Positions 28,314 through 38,447 are shown, counted from the stretch's first letter. The stretch: DNA of 64,000 nucleotides from Paenibacillus radicis (ex Xue et al. 2023) (GCF_024722015.1 NZ_JANQBD010000037.1:1-64000); one strand, 5' to 3'. Notes: generated by a model not told the origin, from the sequence alone. Numbers and translations are program-made.

Positions 28314-28458
28314 TATATTGATTTATCTGAAGCCGAGGGTTAGAGACAAATGAAATTTTCTTCTTCCTATCACGCATAATTAGCAACTTTCGGCTACAAA
28401 AAAGCGTTCAATAAAGATAAGCCGGCTTTTGAACCCATTTCGCTGAAAGGAATCAACT

Positions 28459-29127
28459 ATGCTCAAAGCTAATAAAAGGAAGCTTCTTGCACTCATTCTT
28501 ATTCTTGCAGCGCCATTTCTGGTCGTATTCGGAATCGATGCTCATGTTAAGTCAGAAGCCTCAAAGTACATCGTTAATTTGGAGGAAGCCCCCAAAGCCG
28601 ATGCTATTCTGGTTCTAGGAGCCAGGGTTTATCCGAATGGGAGCGTATCGGAAATACTGAGCGATCGCTTGAAGGTCGCATTAGAGCTGCAGGATGCCGG
28701 TAAATCTGACACATTTATCGTCAGTGGAGATCACGGAAAAATTGATTATGATGAAGTAAATGCCATGAGGAGTTTTCTTGAGCAGCATAATGTTTTGTCC
28801 GAGCATATTTTTATGGATCATGCCGGCTTTAGTACCTATGAGAGCATTTATCGGGCCAGAGATATTTTTAAAACGCAAAAAATACTGATCGTGACTCAGC
28901 AATATCATCTTATGCGTGCTGTATATGCGGCTCGTCAAATGGGCTTGGATGCGTATGGTGTCGCCTCAGATAAACAGGTATATGCCAAGATGGCCTATAA
29001 TCAGGCCAGGGAAGTGCTTGCCAGGAATAAAGATTTCGCCTATCTTCACCTGCTTAAGCCGAAGCCGACCTACCTAGGGGATCCCATACCGATTACAAGT
29101 GATGGAAGACTGACTGCAGATCGATAA
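28459..29127 (+). CDS. DUF218 (SanA/YdcF-like) membrane-anchored protein
   Basis: 222 residues with an N-terminal membrane anchor (about 8-27) and a DUF218 domain: DAILVLGARVYPNGSVSEILSDRL, FIVSGDHGKIDYDE, ILIVTQQYHLMRAVYAARQMG. Family members (SanA, YdcF) act at the envelope; some affect vancomycin permeability, but the reaction is unknown. AAAGGA ahead of ATG 28459. Confidence 0.85.
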   Translation: MLKANKRKLLALILILAAPFLVVFGIDAHVKSEASKYIVNLEEAPKADAILVLGARVYPNGSVSEILSDRLKVALELQDAGKSDTFIVSGDHGKIDYDEVNAMRSFLEQHNVLSEHIFMDHAGFSTYESIYRARDIFKTQKILIVTQQYHLMRAVYAARQMGLDAYGVASDKQVYAKMAYNQAREVLARNKDFAYLHLLKPKPTYLGDPIPITSDGRLTADR

Positions 29128-29142
29128 CTATATATTAAACAC

Positions 29143-29171
29143 AAAAAGGCAGACCAGGGTCTGCCTTTTTG
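29143..29171. terminator. Bidirectional terminator
   Basis: AAAAAGGCAGAC-CAGG-GTCTGCCTTTTT, a perfect stem with A/T runs both sides, serving the DUF218 gene and possibly ywhD from the other side. Confidence 0.9.
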
Positions 29172-29175
29172 CTGT

Positions 29176-29200
29176 CCTAGTATATGTCGCATATACTAGG
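29176..29200. repeat. 25-bp perfect palindrome
   Basis: CCTAGTATATG-TCG-CATATACTAGG: 11-bp arms around three bases, a few bases after the terminator and ~65 bp beyond the ywhD stop. No T-run on either side, so not an ordinary terminator. Confidence 0.75.
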
Positions 29201-29265
29201 CATTAGTATACATCCAGTTCCCAGAAAAGCACAATGCGCGTCACATAATCTTCATAATTTTGGTG

Positions 29266-29781
29266 TTACGCCAAAGCTTCCTTCAAAACATCCCCCGAAT
29301 TATTCCACATATCAGGGTTATGTTCCATCAACAGCTTCTTAAGCGCAGCCTTTTCACGGTCACCCAAATTGTCCAGCATGAAGCGCCGCTTAAGCGCATA
29401 ATCTAATCGATTAACATGATCGGCAAGAATTTTCCAGCCCCGTCTAGCTTCGGAATCAACTAGCATCTCGCATGAGGTTACACCCGCATAATACATACCC
29501 GCCTCATTACGGTCGGCTGCCACCCATACGATCCAGTAAGGATGTCCATTCGGCACATCTTCTTTATTGGTAGAGAATTTAATCCCCTTCTCGACCTTGC
29601 TCTTCGCATGGATTGCCCCCATATCTAGGTAGGCTTCATCTCCATCCACAATGACACTGGACAACTGGCTCAAGTCGATCGAGCCCGCGCCAAATCCGCG
29701 ATGCTCTACCTTCCCGCTTACAATATTAAGCGCGTTCAGTTTCTTCGGTTTATCCGTAGGTTGATCCTTATTTATATCCAT
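29266..29781 (-). CDS. ywhD: YwhD family protein
   Basis: 171-residue soluble protein of the YwhD family (function unknown), recognised by SSVIVDGDEAYLDMGAIHAKSKVEKGIKF and the C-terminal DREKAALKKLLMEHNPDMWN. In B. subtilis ywhD neighbours pbpG, speE and speB, and the same set lies within 7 kb here. ATG 29781 is chosen with GGTG six bases upstream; four codons earlier an ATG, and further upstream more alternatives, are also in frame. Confidence 0.85.
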   Translation of the reverse strand: MDINKDQPTDKPKKLNALNIVSGKVEHRGFGAGSIDLSQLSSVIVDGDEAYLDMGAIHAKSKVEKGIKFSTNKEDVPNGHPYWIVWVAADRNEAGMYYAGVTSCEMLVDSEARRGWKILADHVNRLDYALKRRFMLDNLGDREKAALKKLLMEHNPDMWNNSGDVLKEALA

Positions 29782-29901
29782 CGATGGCACCATCCAATTT
29801 TTTTGAAATAAAGTTTTATCGTTCTTTACTATTTTAGCTAATAATCCTCGATTTGCAAACATATACATGCTTTAGATGCTTGTCAACGGGGTGAAAATGA
29901 G

Positions 29902-32082
29902 ATGAAAAAACAACTCGGCAATCGAACTGCACAATGGTGTTTTCTTATTGTACTGGCCTGTGGAGCATCTTGGATAAGCCAAGCCCTCCTACCTTACGGT
30001 TATGACAACCAGCCTGCTCCCTCCACTACCAACCTGAAAGCGGACAGCAGCCCTCTCAGCTCTATGATCGTAAAACCTGCAGCGCTGGCATCCCGATCCA
30101 CCAAAGGAGCACCAAACTTCCAGCAATTCCAGCTGGACTTATCCAAGGCCGACGGTTCTTCTTTAGGCCTCCAACCAGAAGCAAGGCCCACTATGGCAAA
30201 TGCTAACGAACCATCCTCTTCAGCTGGACAACCGCCTGCCCCACCCGGACTCCCGGCCAAGCCTATGGAGAAGCCGGCACCCAAACCTCTAAGCAATCGG
30301 ATTGTAGAGTACCACATGAATGTGGAGTTGGATGCACAAGGAAAGATGCTCACGGGTACTTCATCGTTAACTTGGAAAAATCCTGGAAAATTGCCTGTTC
30401 AAGAAATTTATTTCCATTTGTACCCCAATGCTTTTAATTCCCCAAAAACGACCTTCATGAAAGAATCCGGAGGTAGGCTCCGGGATGATAAGAGCACGTC
30501 CAACAACAGAGGAGGCATGGACATTTCGAGCATTAAGACGCTGGATGGAGAAGAACTGCTTTCCCGCATCGAGTATGTGCAGCCAGACGACGGTAATAAA
30601 GATGACCGTACATTAATGAAGATAAAATTGCCTAAGGCTGTCAATTCCGGCGAAAGCGTAACTCTTGATTACGTATTTTCGGTCAAGCTCCCCGCGGTTT
30701 TTGCACGAATGGGCTATGCGGATGACTTCGTGATGGCCGGTCAGTGGTTTCCCAAGGTTGCAGTGTACGAGCCAGCAGGCTCACGCGGGAGAACATCAGA
30801 GGGCTGGAACCTGCACCAGTACCACGGCAACTCCGAGTTTTACGCAGACTTCGGTATTTATGACGTTCGCATCAAAGTTCCTTCCAGCTATATCGTTGCG
30901 GCCACCGGATTTCCAATCAAGCCGCCAGCAGATGACGGCAAAACAAAAACATATGCTTTTTACTCCGATGATGTCCATGATTTCGCTTGGGCTGCATCTC
31001 CTAACTTCATTTATTATGAAGAACCCTATGCGACTCCGAATCTGCCGGGTGTTAAGATTAAGCTGTATCTCGACCCCAAACATGAGCAATTGAAAACCCG
31101 CTATATGACGGCCGCCAAAAAAGCACTCGCTCGTTACTCCCAGTGGTACGGCAGCTACCCTTACGCCACGCTATCCATCGTTGTCCCTCCAGAAAACGGA
31201 AATGGCGCCGGTGGCATGGAGTATCCTACGCTGATTACCGGCTGGGGTGCGGGAGACAAAGAACCGGATTTAGAGCTGGAGCGAGTTATCGTTCACGAAA
31301 TTGGCCATCAGTTCTGGTATGGGATGGTCGCCAGCAACGAATTCGAGGAAGCTTGGCTAGACGAAGGGTTCACTTCATACACCGAGGATAAATTAATGGA
31401 GCTCGAATATGGCGTGAAGCCGAATCTAACGATTGAGTCGAGCTATATCACTGATCCAGAGGCGCTTAAACAAAACTCTTGGAATTACAGTGGCCATGGA
31501 AAATACGCAGAAAATGTGTACACGCGTGCTAAGCTGGTTTTGGAATCTATTGAGTCACAAATAGGCAGTGCTACGATGGACCGTGTCATGCGTGCGTATT
31601 TCCAGAAATGGAAGTTCAAGCATCCCACAACCTCTGATTTTCAAGCTGTGCTTGAAAGTACGACGAAAAGAAGCTGGGATGAATTTTTCAAGCAGTACGT
31701 ATATGGCGGATTTATGGTCGATTATTCCGTGGCCGGGATCAAATCCAAGAAGGTTATTCGGGATGGTCAAATGGTTTATGAAAATACAGTACAAATCCAA
31801 AAGCTTGGGGGTACTTATCACAACATCCCTATTCGTTTTCATTTTGCTGATGGTTCCCAAATCGACAAAGTATGGGATGGTATAGACAGTGACGTCCAAT
31901 TTAAATTAAACCATCCGGCTCAGCTGGACTGGGTCGCCATTGATCCTCAGCATACTATCATACTGGAGAACAAACGTATAAACAGCTTTTTAAAAACTAA
32001 CGTCGATAGCAAGCTAACCGCTCGTTGGAATTTAGGCGTCGTCAAATTAATGGAGACCCTATTCAGTTGGGTCGCTTGGTGA
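29902..32082 (+). CDS. M1-family metallopeptidase, membrane-anchored or secreted
   Basis: 726 residues. N-terminal hydrophobic signal or anchor (about 11-30), a ~100-residue Pro/Ser/Ala-rich linker, an M1-type beta domain (VEYHMNVELDAQGKMLTG) and a gluzincin catalytic domain with HEIGH (H465, E466, H469) and the third ligand E488 in WLDEGF; GAGGMEYPTLI is the GxMEN-like substrate motif. Expected to act outside the membrane as an aminopeptidase. The next gene encodes a membrane protein 12 bp downstream, likely co-transcribed. Confidence 0.9.
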   Translation: MKKQLGNRTAQWCFLIVLACGASWISQALLPYGYDNQPAPSTTNLKADSSPLSSMIVKPAALASRSTKGAPNFQQFQLDLSKADGSSLGLQPEARPTMANANEPSSSAGQPPAPPGLPAKPMEKPAPKPLSNRIVEYHMNVELDAQGKMLTGTSSLTWKNPGKLPVQEIYFHLYPNAFNSPKTTFMKESGGRLRDDKSTSNNRGGMDISSIKTLDGEELLSRIEYVQPDDGNKDDRTLMKIKLPKAVNSGESVTLDYVFSVKLPAVFARMGYADDFVMAGQWFPKVAVYEPAGSRGRTSEGWNLHQYHGNSEFYADFGIYDVRIKVPSSYIVAATGFPIKPPADDGKTKTYAFYSDDVHDFAWAASPNFIYYEEPYATPNLPGVKIKLYLDPKHEQLKTRYMTAAKKALARYSQWYGSYPYATLSIVVPPENGNGAGGMEYPTLITGWGAGDKEPDLELERVIVHEIGHQFWYGMVASNEFEEAWLDEGFTSYTEDKLMELEYGVKPNLTIESSYITDPEALKQNSWNYSGHGKYAENVYTRAKLVLESIESQIGSATMDRVMRAYFQKWKFKHPTTSDFQAVLESTTKRSWDEFFKQYVYGGFMVDYSVAGIKSKKVIRDGQMVYENTVQIQKLGGTYHNIPIRFHFADGSQIDKVWDGIDSDVQFKLNHPAQLDWVAIDPQHTIILENKRINSFLKTNVDSKLTARWNLGVVKLMETLFSWVAW

Positions 32083-32094
32083 GGTGTGCAATCC

Positions 32095-32910
32095 ATGTTG
32101 AAAACGATGAAAACAGGCTGGACAATGGCATGGCATCAGCCTTTTGCTGTATGCGCGCTGTTTATCTACAATTTGATCTGGGGACTTGTCCTATACAGTA
32201 TGATCCGCTCTGTTGTTGTGCCTCTCCTCCACCGCTATCCAGGCAATGACCTGTCTCGGGAAGCGGTTCAGCTATTCTGGGTCGAGGGGCAGTTTCAAAT
32301 CATGAAAACTGACCTCATTCAATACTATTTATGGTGGGGATGCGCACTACTTGCTGCACGCATGCTGCTTAGTCCGCTTTTAAACGCCGGGATTTACTAC
32401 TCAGTAGAGCATACAGAGATGAATGCAGGCTATCGGTTCGTTCAAGGAATGCAGAAGCTTGGCCTTCCGTTTCTAGGGCTGTATATATTGCAGATATTGC
32501 TAAGCGCGGCTCCACTCTATCTATTAGTACCTAAGGTCTTAGATGGCTACAACAAACATCTCACCCTGGAATCTCTAGCTTGGAATATACTTCCGCTCAT
32601 AGGCGGATACCTGCTGTATTTGTTCCTGCTGCAGACGGTATTCATGTATGTACAATTCGGCAAGCTGAACGGAAAATCATCGGCACATTCGCTTCGGCTG
32701 CTGCTTCGTAATACTTTGCCGGTGCTTCTGCTAGCCTTCACCTTGCTGCTGATTACAGTTGCGATATCCGCTGCAGTGATGACGTCGGCGATGATATGGG
32801 CTGGTTTTGCAGCTGTAGCAGGGGTGCAGGCCTACCGCTTCATTCACATGTTTTGCAAAATGTGGGCGATCACCTCACAGTATGCGTTATGGAACGCCAA
32901 GGAAGAATAA
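32095..32910 (+). CDS. Polytopic membrane protein of unknown function
   Basis: 271 residues with about six hydrophobic segments (about 18-40, 70-95, 125-145, 165-185, 207-235, 238-252). No recognisable family motif. ATG 32095 follows GAGGTG by eight bases; a GTG three codons earlier is weaker. Close behind the M1 peptidase gene and followed by a terminator, so the two form one unit; a partner or permease role is only a guess. Confidence 0.75.
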   Translation: MLKTMKTGWTMAWHQPFAVCALFIYNLIWGLVLYSMIRSVVVPLLHRYPGNDLSREAVQLFWVEGQFQIMKTDLIQYYLWWGCALLAARMLLSPLLNAGIYYSVEHTEMNAGYRFVQGMQKLGLPFLGLYILQILLSAAPLYLLVPKVLDGYNKHLTLESLAWNILPLIGGYLLYLFLLQTVFMYVQFGKLNGKSSAHSLRLLLRNTLPVLLLAFTLLLITVAISAAVMTSAMIWAGFAAVAGVQAYRFIHMFCKMWAITSQYALWNAKEE

Positions 32911-32923
32911 AAGAAAAAAAGAA

Positions 32924-32962
32924 GGACTTAGGCTGCCTCAACGGCAGTTTAAGTCCTTTTTT
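32924..32962 (+). terminator. Terminator of the M1 peptidase unit
   Basis: GGACTTA-GGCTGCC-TCAAC-GGCAGTT-TAAGTCC followed by TTTTTT. Confidence 0.9.
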
Positions 32963-33307
32963 GCGTCCATTTATACAATGTAATAAATAGGCTATTCAAC
33001 CAGTGTCTTATGTCCTAATATTTTCCTTTTACGCGCGTCTGTCGAAGGAAAACAACTTCAGCTTTAGGTTATTTTTGTAAATAAAAAAAAGATTTTGTCG
33101 AATATGCATACCTGATATGGAGTGGAACTATAAAAAGATGGCGCTTTCAATCGTGGGAAGCCGCCAAAAATAAGCCTTTATCGAATTTTCATGTAATGTT
33201 TCAGGTTTCGCCCTTTTAATTGTGAACATTTTGTGACTAAAGGAGGATTTTTTTATTTTTAATCGAATTTTAGTATTCAGAGCAAGAAAATAATACATAA
33301 TGCCGAA

Positions 33308-33425
33308 TTTCCGCTCCAAACGGAAAACGGGGGATCCAATCTTGGGTGAATTGATCTCGCTTCATAGTGATCATAGGGAACCTTCAACCGAACCCTCAAG
33401 CTAACCTCGTAGGCACCGGAAGGGG
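33308..33425 (+). promoter_or_regulatory. ydaO/yuaA-type c-di-AMP riboswitch
   Basis: The conserved blocks appear in order: CGGGGGATCC (33328-33337), GGGTGAATTGATC (33344-), AGGGAACC (33375-), CCGAACCC (33388-) and the hallmark GCTAACCTCGTAGGC (33400-33414). It ends next to the GGAAGGGG ribosome site of a cell-wall hydrolase gene, the commonest target class of this riboswitch, which turns genes off when c-di-AMP binds. The ~260 bp upstream (33040-33300) are AT-rich with no gene seen. Confidence 0.9.
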
Positions 33426-33434
33426 AACATCTTT

Positions 33435-33920
33435 TTGAAGAAGTTTTTTGGTATTGCCATGTCTTTAGCTCTATTTTTTACGATTCAAGTTGGTAGCGCC
33501 TCCGCCGAAACACCTATGAGTCAAGCCGTTAATGATGGACTTGGTTCGCCGTATAAAAGTGGCGGCACTACTAAAAAAGGCTTTGATTGCTCCGGCTACA
33601 CCGCATTCGTCTTCGATAAGCTTGGCATCAGTCTGCCGCATCAATCCAAATCACAGGCAGCTCTCGGTACCACAGTGAGTCAAGATGAGCTTCGGGCAGG
33701 CGATCTTGTGTTCTTTGACACAGAAAACAAGGTAAATAAAGGCGTCAGCGGAATTTCTCACGTAGGTGTCTATGTAGGCGACGGAAAGTTCTATCATTCC
33801 GCTACTGGCAAAGGTATTTCCATCAATAAGCTTAGCGAAGCTTATTATGTGAAAACCTACGTTACGGCTAAACGCATTTTATCAGATGAGCAATATGCAG
33901 ATGTGATGACCGACAACTGA
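33435..33920 (+). CDS. Secreted NlpC/P60 peptidoglycan hydrolase
   Basis: 161 residues: signal peptide (1-24, cleavage after ASA) directly followed by one NlpC/P60 domain with C52 (FDCSGY), H109 (ISHVGVY) and H121 (FYHSATG). Cleaves within peptidoglycan stem peptides. No SH3 or LysM wall-binding domain. Start TTG 33435 with GGAAGGGG upstream. Regulated by the c-di-AMP riboswitch before it. Confidence 0.93.
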   Translation: MKKFFGIAMSLALFFTIQVGSASAETPMSQAVNDGLGSPYKSGGTTKKGFDCSGYTAFVFDKLGISLPHQSKSQAALGTTVSQDELRAGDLVFFDTENKVNKGVSGISHVGVYVGDGKFYHSATGKGISINKLSEAYYVKTYVTAKRILSDEQYADVMTDN

Positions 33921-34071
33921 TCTAGAACAATCATGAACGATTTCTTTTCATTGAAGTCCTCAGTGCTTGCACCGACGCCCTCGCGTTGGACAAGCCTGCA
34001 GGGCTTTCTTTCTTTATATACGCTTTATTACCTCACCGGTTGCACGGTGAATCACAATTGGAGGTATCTGG

Positions 34072-35448
34072 ATGATTCTTTTTCTTCACCGTAAGGATCT
34101 GCGGGTGAACGACCTGCCCGCCTTCGATTATATACTCGCTCGGCGCAAGCCCAGCCTGCATGTGCTCATCCTCGATCCGCACCTTCTGCAGCAGGATCGC
34201 TACCTCGAGCACAGCGGAATCAATTTCCTGCAGCACGCAGCGCGGCTGCAGGAGCTTTACCGTGCAGCCGGACGTCAGCTGCACATGCTCTATGGCAATC
34301 CCGCGGAAGTTGTGCGCGGGCTTATGCAGTCGCATCCTGTGGAGGAACTCGTGTTTCACGAGGACCACACTCCTTATGCGACGCAACGTGATCGGCAGCT
34401 GCGAGAAGTGGCGCAGGCTGCCGGGGTGGCCGTTACATCGTTCGACGAGCTGGGGCTCGCGGACCTGCGCGATTTCCAGCGCTGGACCGGACGCAGCGAG
34501 CCGTACAAGGTATTCACGCCGTTCTACCGGAAGTGGAGCGAGTACCTGCTCCGCTTCTACCGACCGGCATCGCCCGTGCACTTGCGCGAGCTTGCCGCAG
34601 CGGATCTCGCGCCCGGCGCAGCTGCGGCGCATTCGCTGCCGCCAGAGCTTGCGGCAGCGCTTAGCGGCCATGCCGCGGCAATCGCGCACGCGGGCGGTCC
34701 AGGCGCCGCTTCGGCAGCCGATCCGCTGCGCGTGCTGAGCGGCTTCCTCGCGGAGCGGCTGCCCGGCTACGCCGCAGGGCGCGACCGCTACGCGCAGGAC
34801 GCCACGAGCCGGCTCAGCCGGCACGTCAATGTCGGCGCGCTCTCCGTGCGCGGCGTGTACGAGATGCTGCTCGAGCACGAGCAGCGGGAGACTTGGCTGC
34901 GCCAGTTGGCTTGGCGCGACTTCTACCTCTATCAAGCCCGTCTTGATCCGGACTTCTATTGCTATGAAAAGCGTTACGATCTCTCAACGCTCGACCAACG
35001 TCACTTCCAAGCCTGGTGTGAGGCGCGCACCGGCATTCCTGTCATTGACGCCGCCATGACAGAATTGAATACAACAGGCTGGATGCCTAATCGGCTGCGA
35101 ATGATTACCGCCATGTTTCTGACCAAAAATCTGCTCTGCCCCTTTCCTTACGGTGAGCAGTATTTCCGCTGCAAGCTTAGCGACTATGATAATACGCTTA
35201 ATCGCGGCGGCTGGCTATGGTGCGCCTCGCTAGGTTTTGACGCGGCCCCCTACTTTCGCATCATGAATCCGGTAACTCAATCGGAATCACACGACCCTGA
35301 AGCGGCCTATATTCGGCAATGGCTGCCTGAATTGGCCAATCTGTCGGATAAAGAAATTCACAAGCCACGTCCGGGATCCATAGTTGACTTGAAATTATCA
35401 AGAGCTCGTGCTATCGAAGTGTATCAGAGCATTTCACGAAACCAATAA
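34072..35448 (+). CDS. phr: Deoxyribodipyrimidine photolyase
   Basis: 458 residues, class I CPD photolyase: N-terminal Rossmann domain (MILFLHRKDLRVNDLPAFDY), a Gly/Ala-rich linker (about 195-225) and the FAD domain with TGIPVIDAAMTELNTTGWMPNRLRM, NRGGWLWCASLGFDAAPYFRIMNP. Repairs UV pyrimidine dimers using light. The linker and neighbourhood (34.4-34.9 kb) are strongly G+C-rich compared with flanking genes, as in the dienelactone hydrolase gene. Confidence 0.95.
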   Translation: MILFLHRKDLRVNDLPAFDYILARRKPSLHVLILDPHLLQQDRYLEHSGINFLQHAARLQELYRAAGRQLHMLYGNPAEVVRGLMQSHPVEELVFHEDHTPYATQRDRQLREVAQAAGVAVTSFDELGLADLRDFQRWTGRSEPYKVFTPFYRKWSEYLLRFYRPASPVHLRELAAADLAPGAAAAHSLPPELAAALSGHAAAIAHAGGPGAASAADPLRVLSGFLAERLPGYAAGRDRYAQDATSRLSRHVNVGALSVRGVYEMLLEHEQRETWLRQLAWRDFYLYQARLDPDFYCYEKRYDLSTLDQRHFQAWCEARTGIPVIDAAMTELNTTGWMPNRLRMITAMFLTKNLLCPFPYGEQYFRCKLSDYDNTLNRGGWLWCASLGFDAAPYFRIMNPVTQSESHDPEAAYIRQWLPELANLSDKEIHKPRPGSIVDLKLSRARAIEVYQSISRNQ

Positions 35449-35553
35449 GCGCATTATTTCATGATTTTTTTCAAATATTAGGTATATTTACCTAGTTATT
35501 TTTTTGGTTTATTATATTTAAAATAGTTTTTTCTATTATTTTTCAATAAGGCA

Positions 35554-35581
35554 TAAAAAAAATGTCGAACCATGTCGATAT
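35554..35581 (+). promoter_or_regulatory. SigD-like motility promoter with Spo0A-like boxes
   Basis: TAAA (35554-35557), 16 bp, GTCGATAT (35574-35581); the SigD consensus is TAAA-N15-GCCGATAT. Within it lie TGTCGAA (35563-35569), an exact Spo0A box, and TGTCGAT (35573-35579), one mismatch. About 42 bp upstream of the chemoreceptor start. Confidence 0.6.
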
Positions 35582-35622
35582 AATATCATTAAGAAAACAT
35601 TGGGTACGGGGGGATTTATTAT

Positions 35623-37734
35623 ATGACATGGTTTCGCAATCTTAAATTGTCTATAAAACTTAGTATTACAGTTGGTCTGGTCCTTTTGTTAGTTTTTTCC
35701 GGTCTCATTTACACCAATCTGGATCAGCTTTATAAGGTCAGCCTGGAAAAAGGAGAATATGAAGCACAGGAAGCCGGACAAGAGTTTTCAAGTTCATTCA
35801 AAAGTGAATTACTCGACCTCCAGGGCACGCTAGAGACACTTTCCGGTATATTGCTGGATGCCAGAGCTCAGAAAAAGCAATCACGCGAGGATATCGTTGA
35901 AATGCTTAAGCACAGGATTGAGGAACAGGATAACATTATGGGTCTTTATACCTTATGGGAACCTAATGCTTGGGACAATAACGATAAGCTAAATATTAAT
36001 AAAAAGCCTTATGACGATGCGACAGGGCGATTCATCCCTTACCTCCTCCGTAATGAAGGCTCCGTAACTATAGAGCCACTTCATGATTACGATAAAGATG
36101 GAGCGGGAGATTATTACCAGCTGCCTAAACGATCCAAAAAGCTTACTCTTCTTGATCCATATAACTACAATGCCGGCGGAAAAGATGTTCTTATGACCTC
36201 TATTGTTTACCCAATTGTAGACAAGCAAGGCAGCTTTCTCGGTATTATAGGCATGGATCTATCTCTGGATAGGCTGCAGCAAAAGGCTGAAGCTGTAAAA
36301 CCGCTAGGAGGATATGTAAGCATCATCTCCAATAAAGGTTCTTATGTATCCCATGGTACCAGCAAGGACTGGATCAACAAGCCCTATGCGGATAATCCGG
36401 AAAAAGCAGCTGCCTGGGAAGTTATGAAAAAATCAGGGGCGTATCGATACTACTCCGGAAACTCACAAGGTGCCGCCGTGCTTCGTATTATTGAGCCGCT
36501 TCATCTTAACGGCTCCAACGAAACCTGGTATGTCGAAACGGTCGTCCCCAAAGAACGTATTCTGGAAACGTATCAAAAGAGTATGACTACCTCCATCATT
36601 ATTGCGATTATCTCCTTGCTGCTCATAGGTGCTTTGCTCGCAATCATTATAAGAATAGTTGTCGTGCAGCGAGTTCAAGCTGTTTCAGCTTTGCTGCAAC
36701 GTCTGGCTGAGGGTGACTTCACCAAATCGCTTGAGATGAAGCCAAGCAAGGATGAATTCGGTGTTATGGCCGTCCATTTTAACAATATGATTGCCAAGCT
36801 CAGAAGCATGCTTCAGCTGGTCTCCGACATCTCGATGTCAGTTGGCGCGACCTCCCAGCAGCTGACAGCCAGTGCCGAACAAACGGGTCGCGCGGCAGAA
36901 ACGATTACCGAGGCGATTCAGGAGGTAGCTGCCGGCGCTGAGGTCCAAGAAAGCAACGCCAGTGATACCTCCACAGCCATGACTGAAATGGCTACTGGTG
37001 TACAGCGTATTGCTGAATCCTCGTTGAGCGTCACCGAATCTGCTATAGATGTCACCCAGCAGACGGATGAAGGCAACAAGCAAATTCAAGCAGCAGTGGC
37101 GCAAATGAATGTGGTTCGCTCAACCGTCGGTCAGTCTCATGAAGCCATCCGCCAGTTAGGCATCCGCTCAGAGGAGATCGGTGCTATCATAACAATGATT
37201 ACTGCCATTAGTACGCAAACCAATCTGCTTGCTTTGAACGCAGGGATTGAAGCCGCGCGAGTCGGTGAGCATGGCAAAGGGTTTGCCGTAGTAGCAACAG
37301 AGGTTCGCAAGCTTGCTGAGCAATCCAGAGCAGCTGCCGAACAAATAGCCGACTTGATAGGCAGTATGCGGGAAGAAACGAGAAAAGCCGTTGATGCGAT
37401 GGAACGCGGAGCCTCTGAAGTGGAGAAAGGTGTACAGACTGTATCCGAAAGTGGAGAACGGTTCGCTTCCATAACGAAGGAAATGACCAATGTAAATGTG
37501 CAGATTCAAGAGGTTTCAGCAGCTGCAGAGCAGATGTCCGCAAGCTGTGAGGAAGTTAGCGCTACCGTAGATCAGTTGGCGCACATTGCACGCGAAGCTT
37601 CCCAGAATTCTCAAGGAGTAGCCGCGGCATCAGAGGAGCAGCTTGCTTCCATGCAAGAAATTTCATCATCATCGGCTGCTCTAAGCAGTATGGTTCAAGA
37701 GCTTCTCGATCAGCTATCGCATTTTAAAGTATAG
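35623..37734 (+). CDS. Methyl-accepting chemotaxis protein, Cache type
   Basis: 703 residues: membrane segment 1 (about 12-30), a large extracellular dCache-type sensor (about 35-310; [26 protein letters not shown]), membrane segment 2 (about 322-346), HAMP, then the signalling coiled coil with hairpin [36 protein letters not shown]. The ligand cannot be read from sequence; dCache domains often bind amino acids or amines. Alone, without other che genes, behind a SigD-like promoter, which fits motility control. Confidence 0.95.
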   Translation: MTWFRNLKLSIKLSITVGLVLLLVFSGLIYTNLDQLYKVSLEKGEYEAQEAGQEFSSSFKSELLDLQGTLETLSGILLDARAQKKQSREDIVEMLKHRIEEQDNIMGLYTLWEPNAWDNNDKLNINKKPYDDATGRFIPYLLRNEGSVTIEPLHDYDKDGAGDYYQLPKRSKKLTLLDPYNYNAGGKDVLMTSIVYPIVDKQGSFLGIIGMDLSLDRLQQKAEAVKPLGGYVSIISNKGSYVSHGTSKDWINKPYADNPEKAAAWEVMKKSGAYRYYSGNSQGAAVLRIIEPLHLNGSNETWYVETVVPKERILETYQKSMTTSIIIAIISLLLIGALLAIIIRIVVVQRVQAVSALLQRLAEGDFTKSLEMKPSKDEFGVMAVHFNNMIAKLRSMLQLVSDISMSVGATSQQLTASAEQTGRAAETITEAIQEVAAGAEVQESNASDTSTAMTEMATGVQRIAESSLSVTESAIDVTQQTDEGNKQIQAAVAQMNVVRSTVGQSHEAIRQLGIRSEEIGAIITMITAISTQTNLLALNAGIEAARVGEHGKGFAVVATEVRKLAEQSRAAAEQIADLIGSMREETRKAVDAMERGASEVEKGVQTVSESGERFASITKEMTNVNVQIQEVSAAAEQMSASCEEVSATVDQLAHIAREASQNSQGVAAASEEQLASMQEISSSSAALSSMVQELLDQLSHFKV

Positions 37735-37769
37735 ACTTCTTTACGTTATGAAGTCCCGACCGAAAATAA

Positions 37770-37816
37770 TAAAAGCCTCCAATCTACTCGAATGAGCAGA
37801 ATTGGAGGCTTTTATT
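37770..37816. terminator. Bidirectional terminator
   Basis: AAAAGCCTCCAATCT and AGAATTGGAGGCTTTT pair around a short loop, with T-rich tail, between the chemoreceptor and the convergent flavin-type gene. Confidence 0.9.
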
Positions 37817-37906
37817 CATATTCCTTATTAGGGAGCAAGGTCTATAGTCGATTCAGACAGAAGTTAGGGGGCAATGCCTGGGAAGGAACATCTGCTTCAT
37901 GCAGCA

Positions 37907-38332
37907 TCAGCTCTTCTTCCATACCTCCGGCTTCGCACCTTTGCCGGTATACTCGATCCATTGAGGTGTGATTTCAAGAATAACGTAGTTCGGATCATCA
38001 GAACCGTCAAACCACATTTTGAAATCATCCTTCCATACCTTTTTACGCAAAGCCTCGTCCTTGGAAACCCGCCCTATTCCTTCGATTTGCAAAAAATTTG
38101 CCGACCAGCTTCCCTCGTATCCAAGCAGAATATGAACGTTTGGATTCCGTTCCAGCTCCTCTACCTTGTGAGTTTGCTTGTTGGTTGCCAAATAAATAGT
38201 CATACCCTCATGAAAAAGGGCCATATACCGCACATGCGGCTTATTGCCCTCAATAGTTGCAAAAGAGCATACTTGGTTTGAATCCAACGCCTCAATAATC
38301 TTCTCTTCAAGCTGCGTAGTCGTCGTGGCCAT
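37907..38332 (-). CDS. Pyridoxamine 5'-phosphate oxidase-fold protein (general stress protein 26-like)
   Basis: 141 residues of the split-barrel FMN-binding fold: SFATIEGNKPHVRYMALFHEGMTIYLATN, NVHILLGYEG and the C-terminal LEITPQWIEYTG. Resembles YdaG/GSP26 of bacilli. AGGAG eight bases ahead of ATG 38332. Flavin or heme binding and the reaction are unproven. Confidence 0.85.
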   Translation of the reverse strand: MATTTTQLEEKIIEALDSNQVCSFATIEGNKPHVRYMALFHEGMTIYLATNKQTHKVEELERNPNVHILLGYEGSWSANFLQIEGIGRVSKDEALRKKVWKDDFKMWFDGSDDPNYVILEITPQWIEYTGKGAKPEVWKKS

Positions 38333-38447
38333 AACGGTATCTCCTCTCAATTGTGGATAGGCTGCAGTTGCTTGTGCTTAGTTGCAGCCCTCATAAGGAT
38401 ACTTTACCCTTGAACGCCTATCCTCAACCGAGAGCTAGCGAGCTCGT

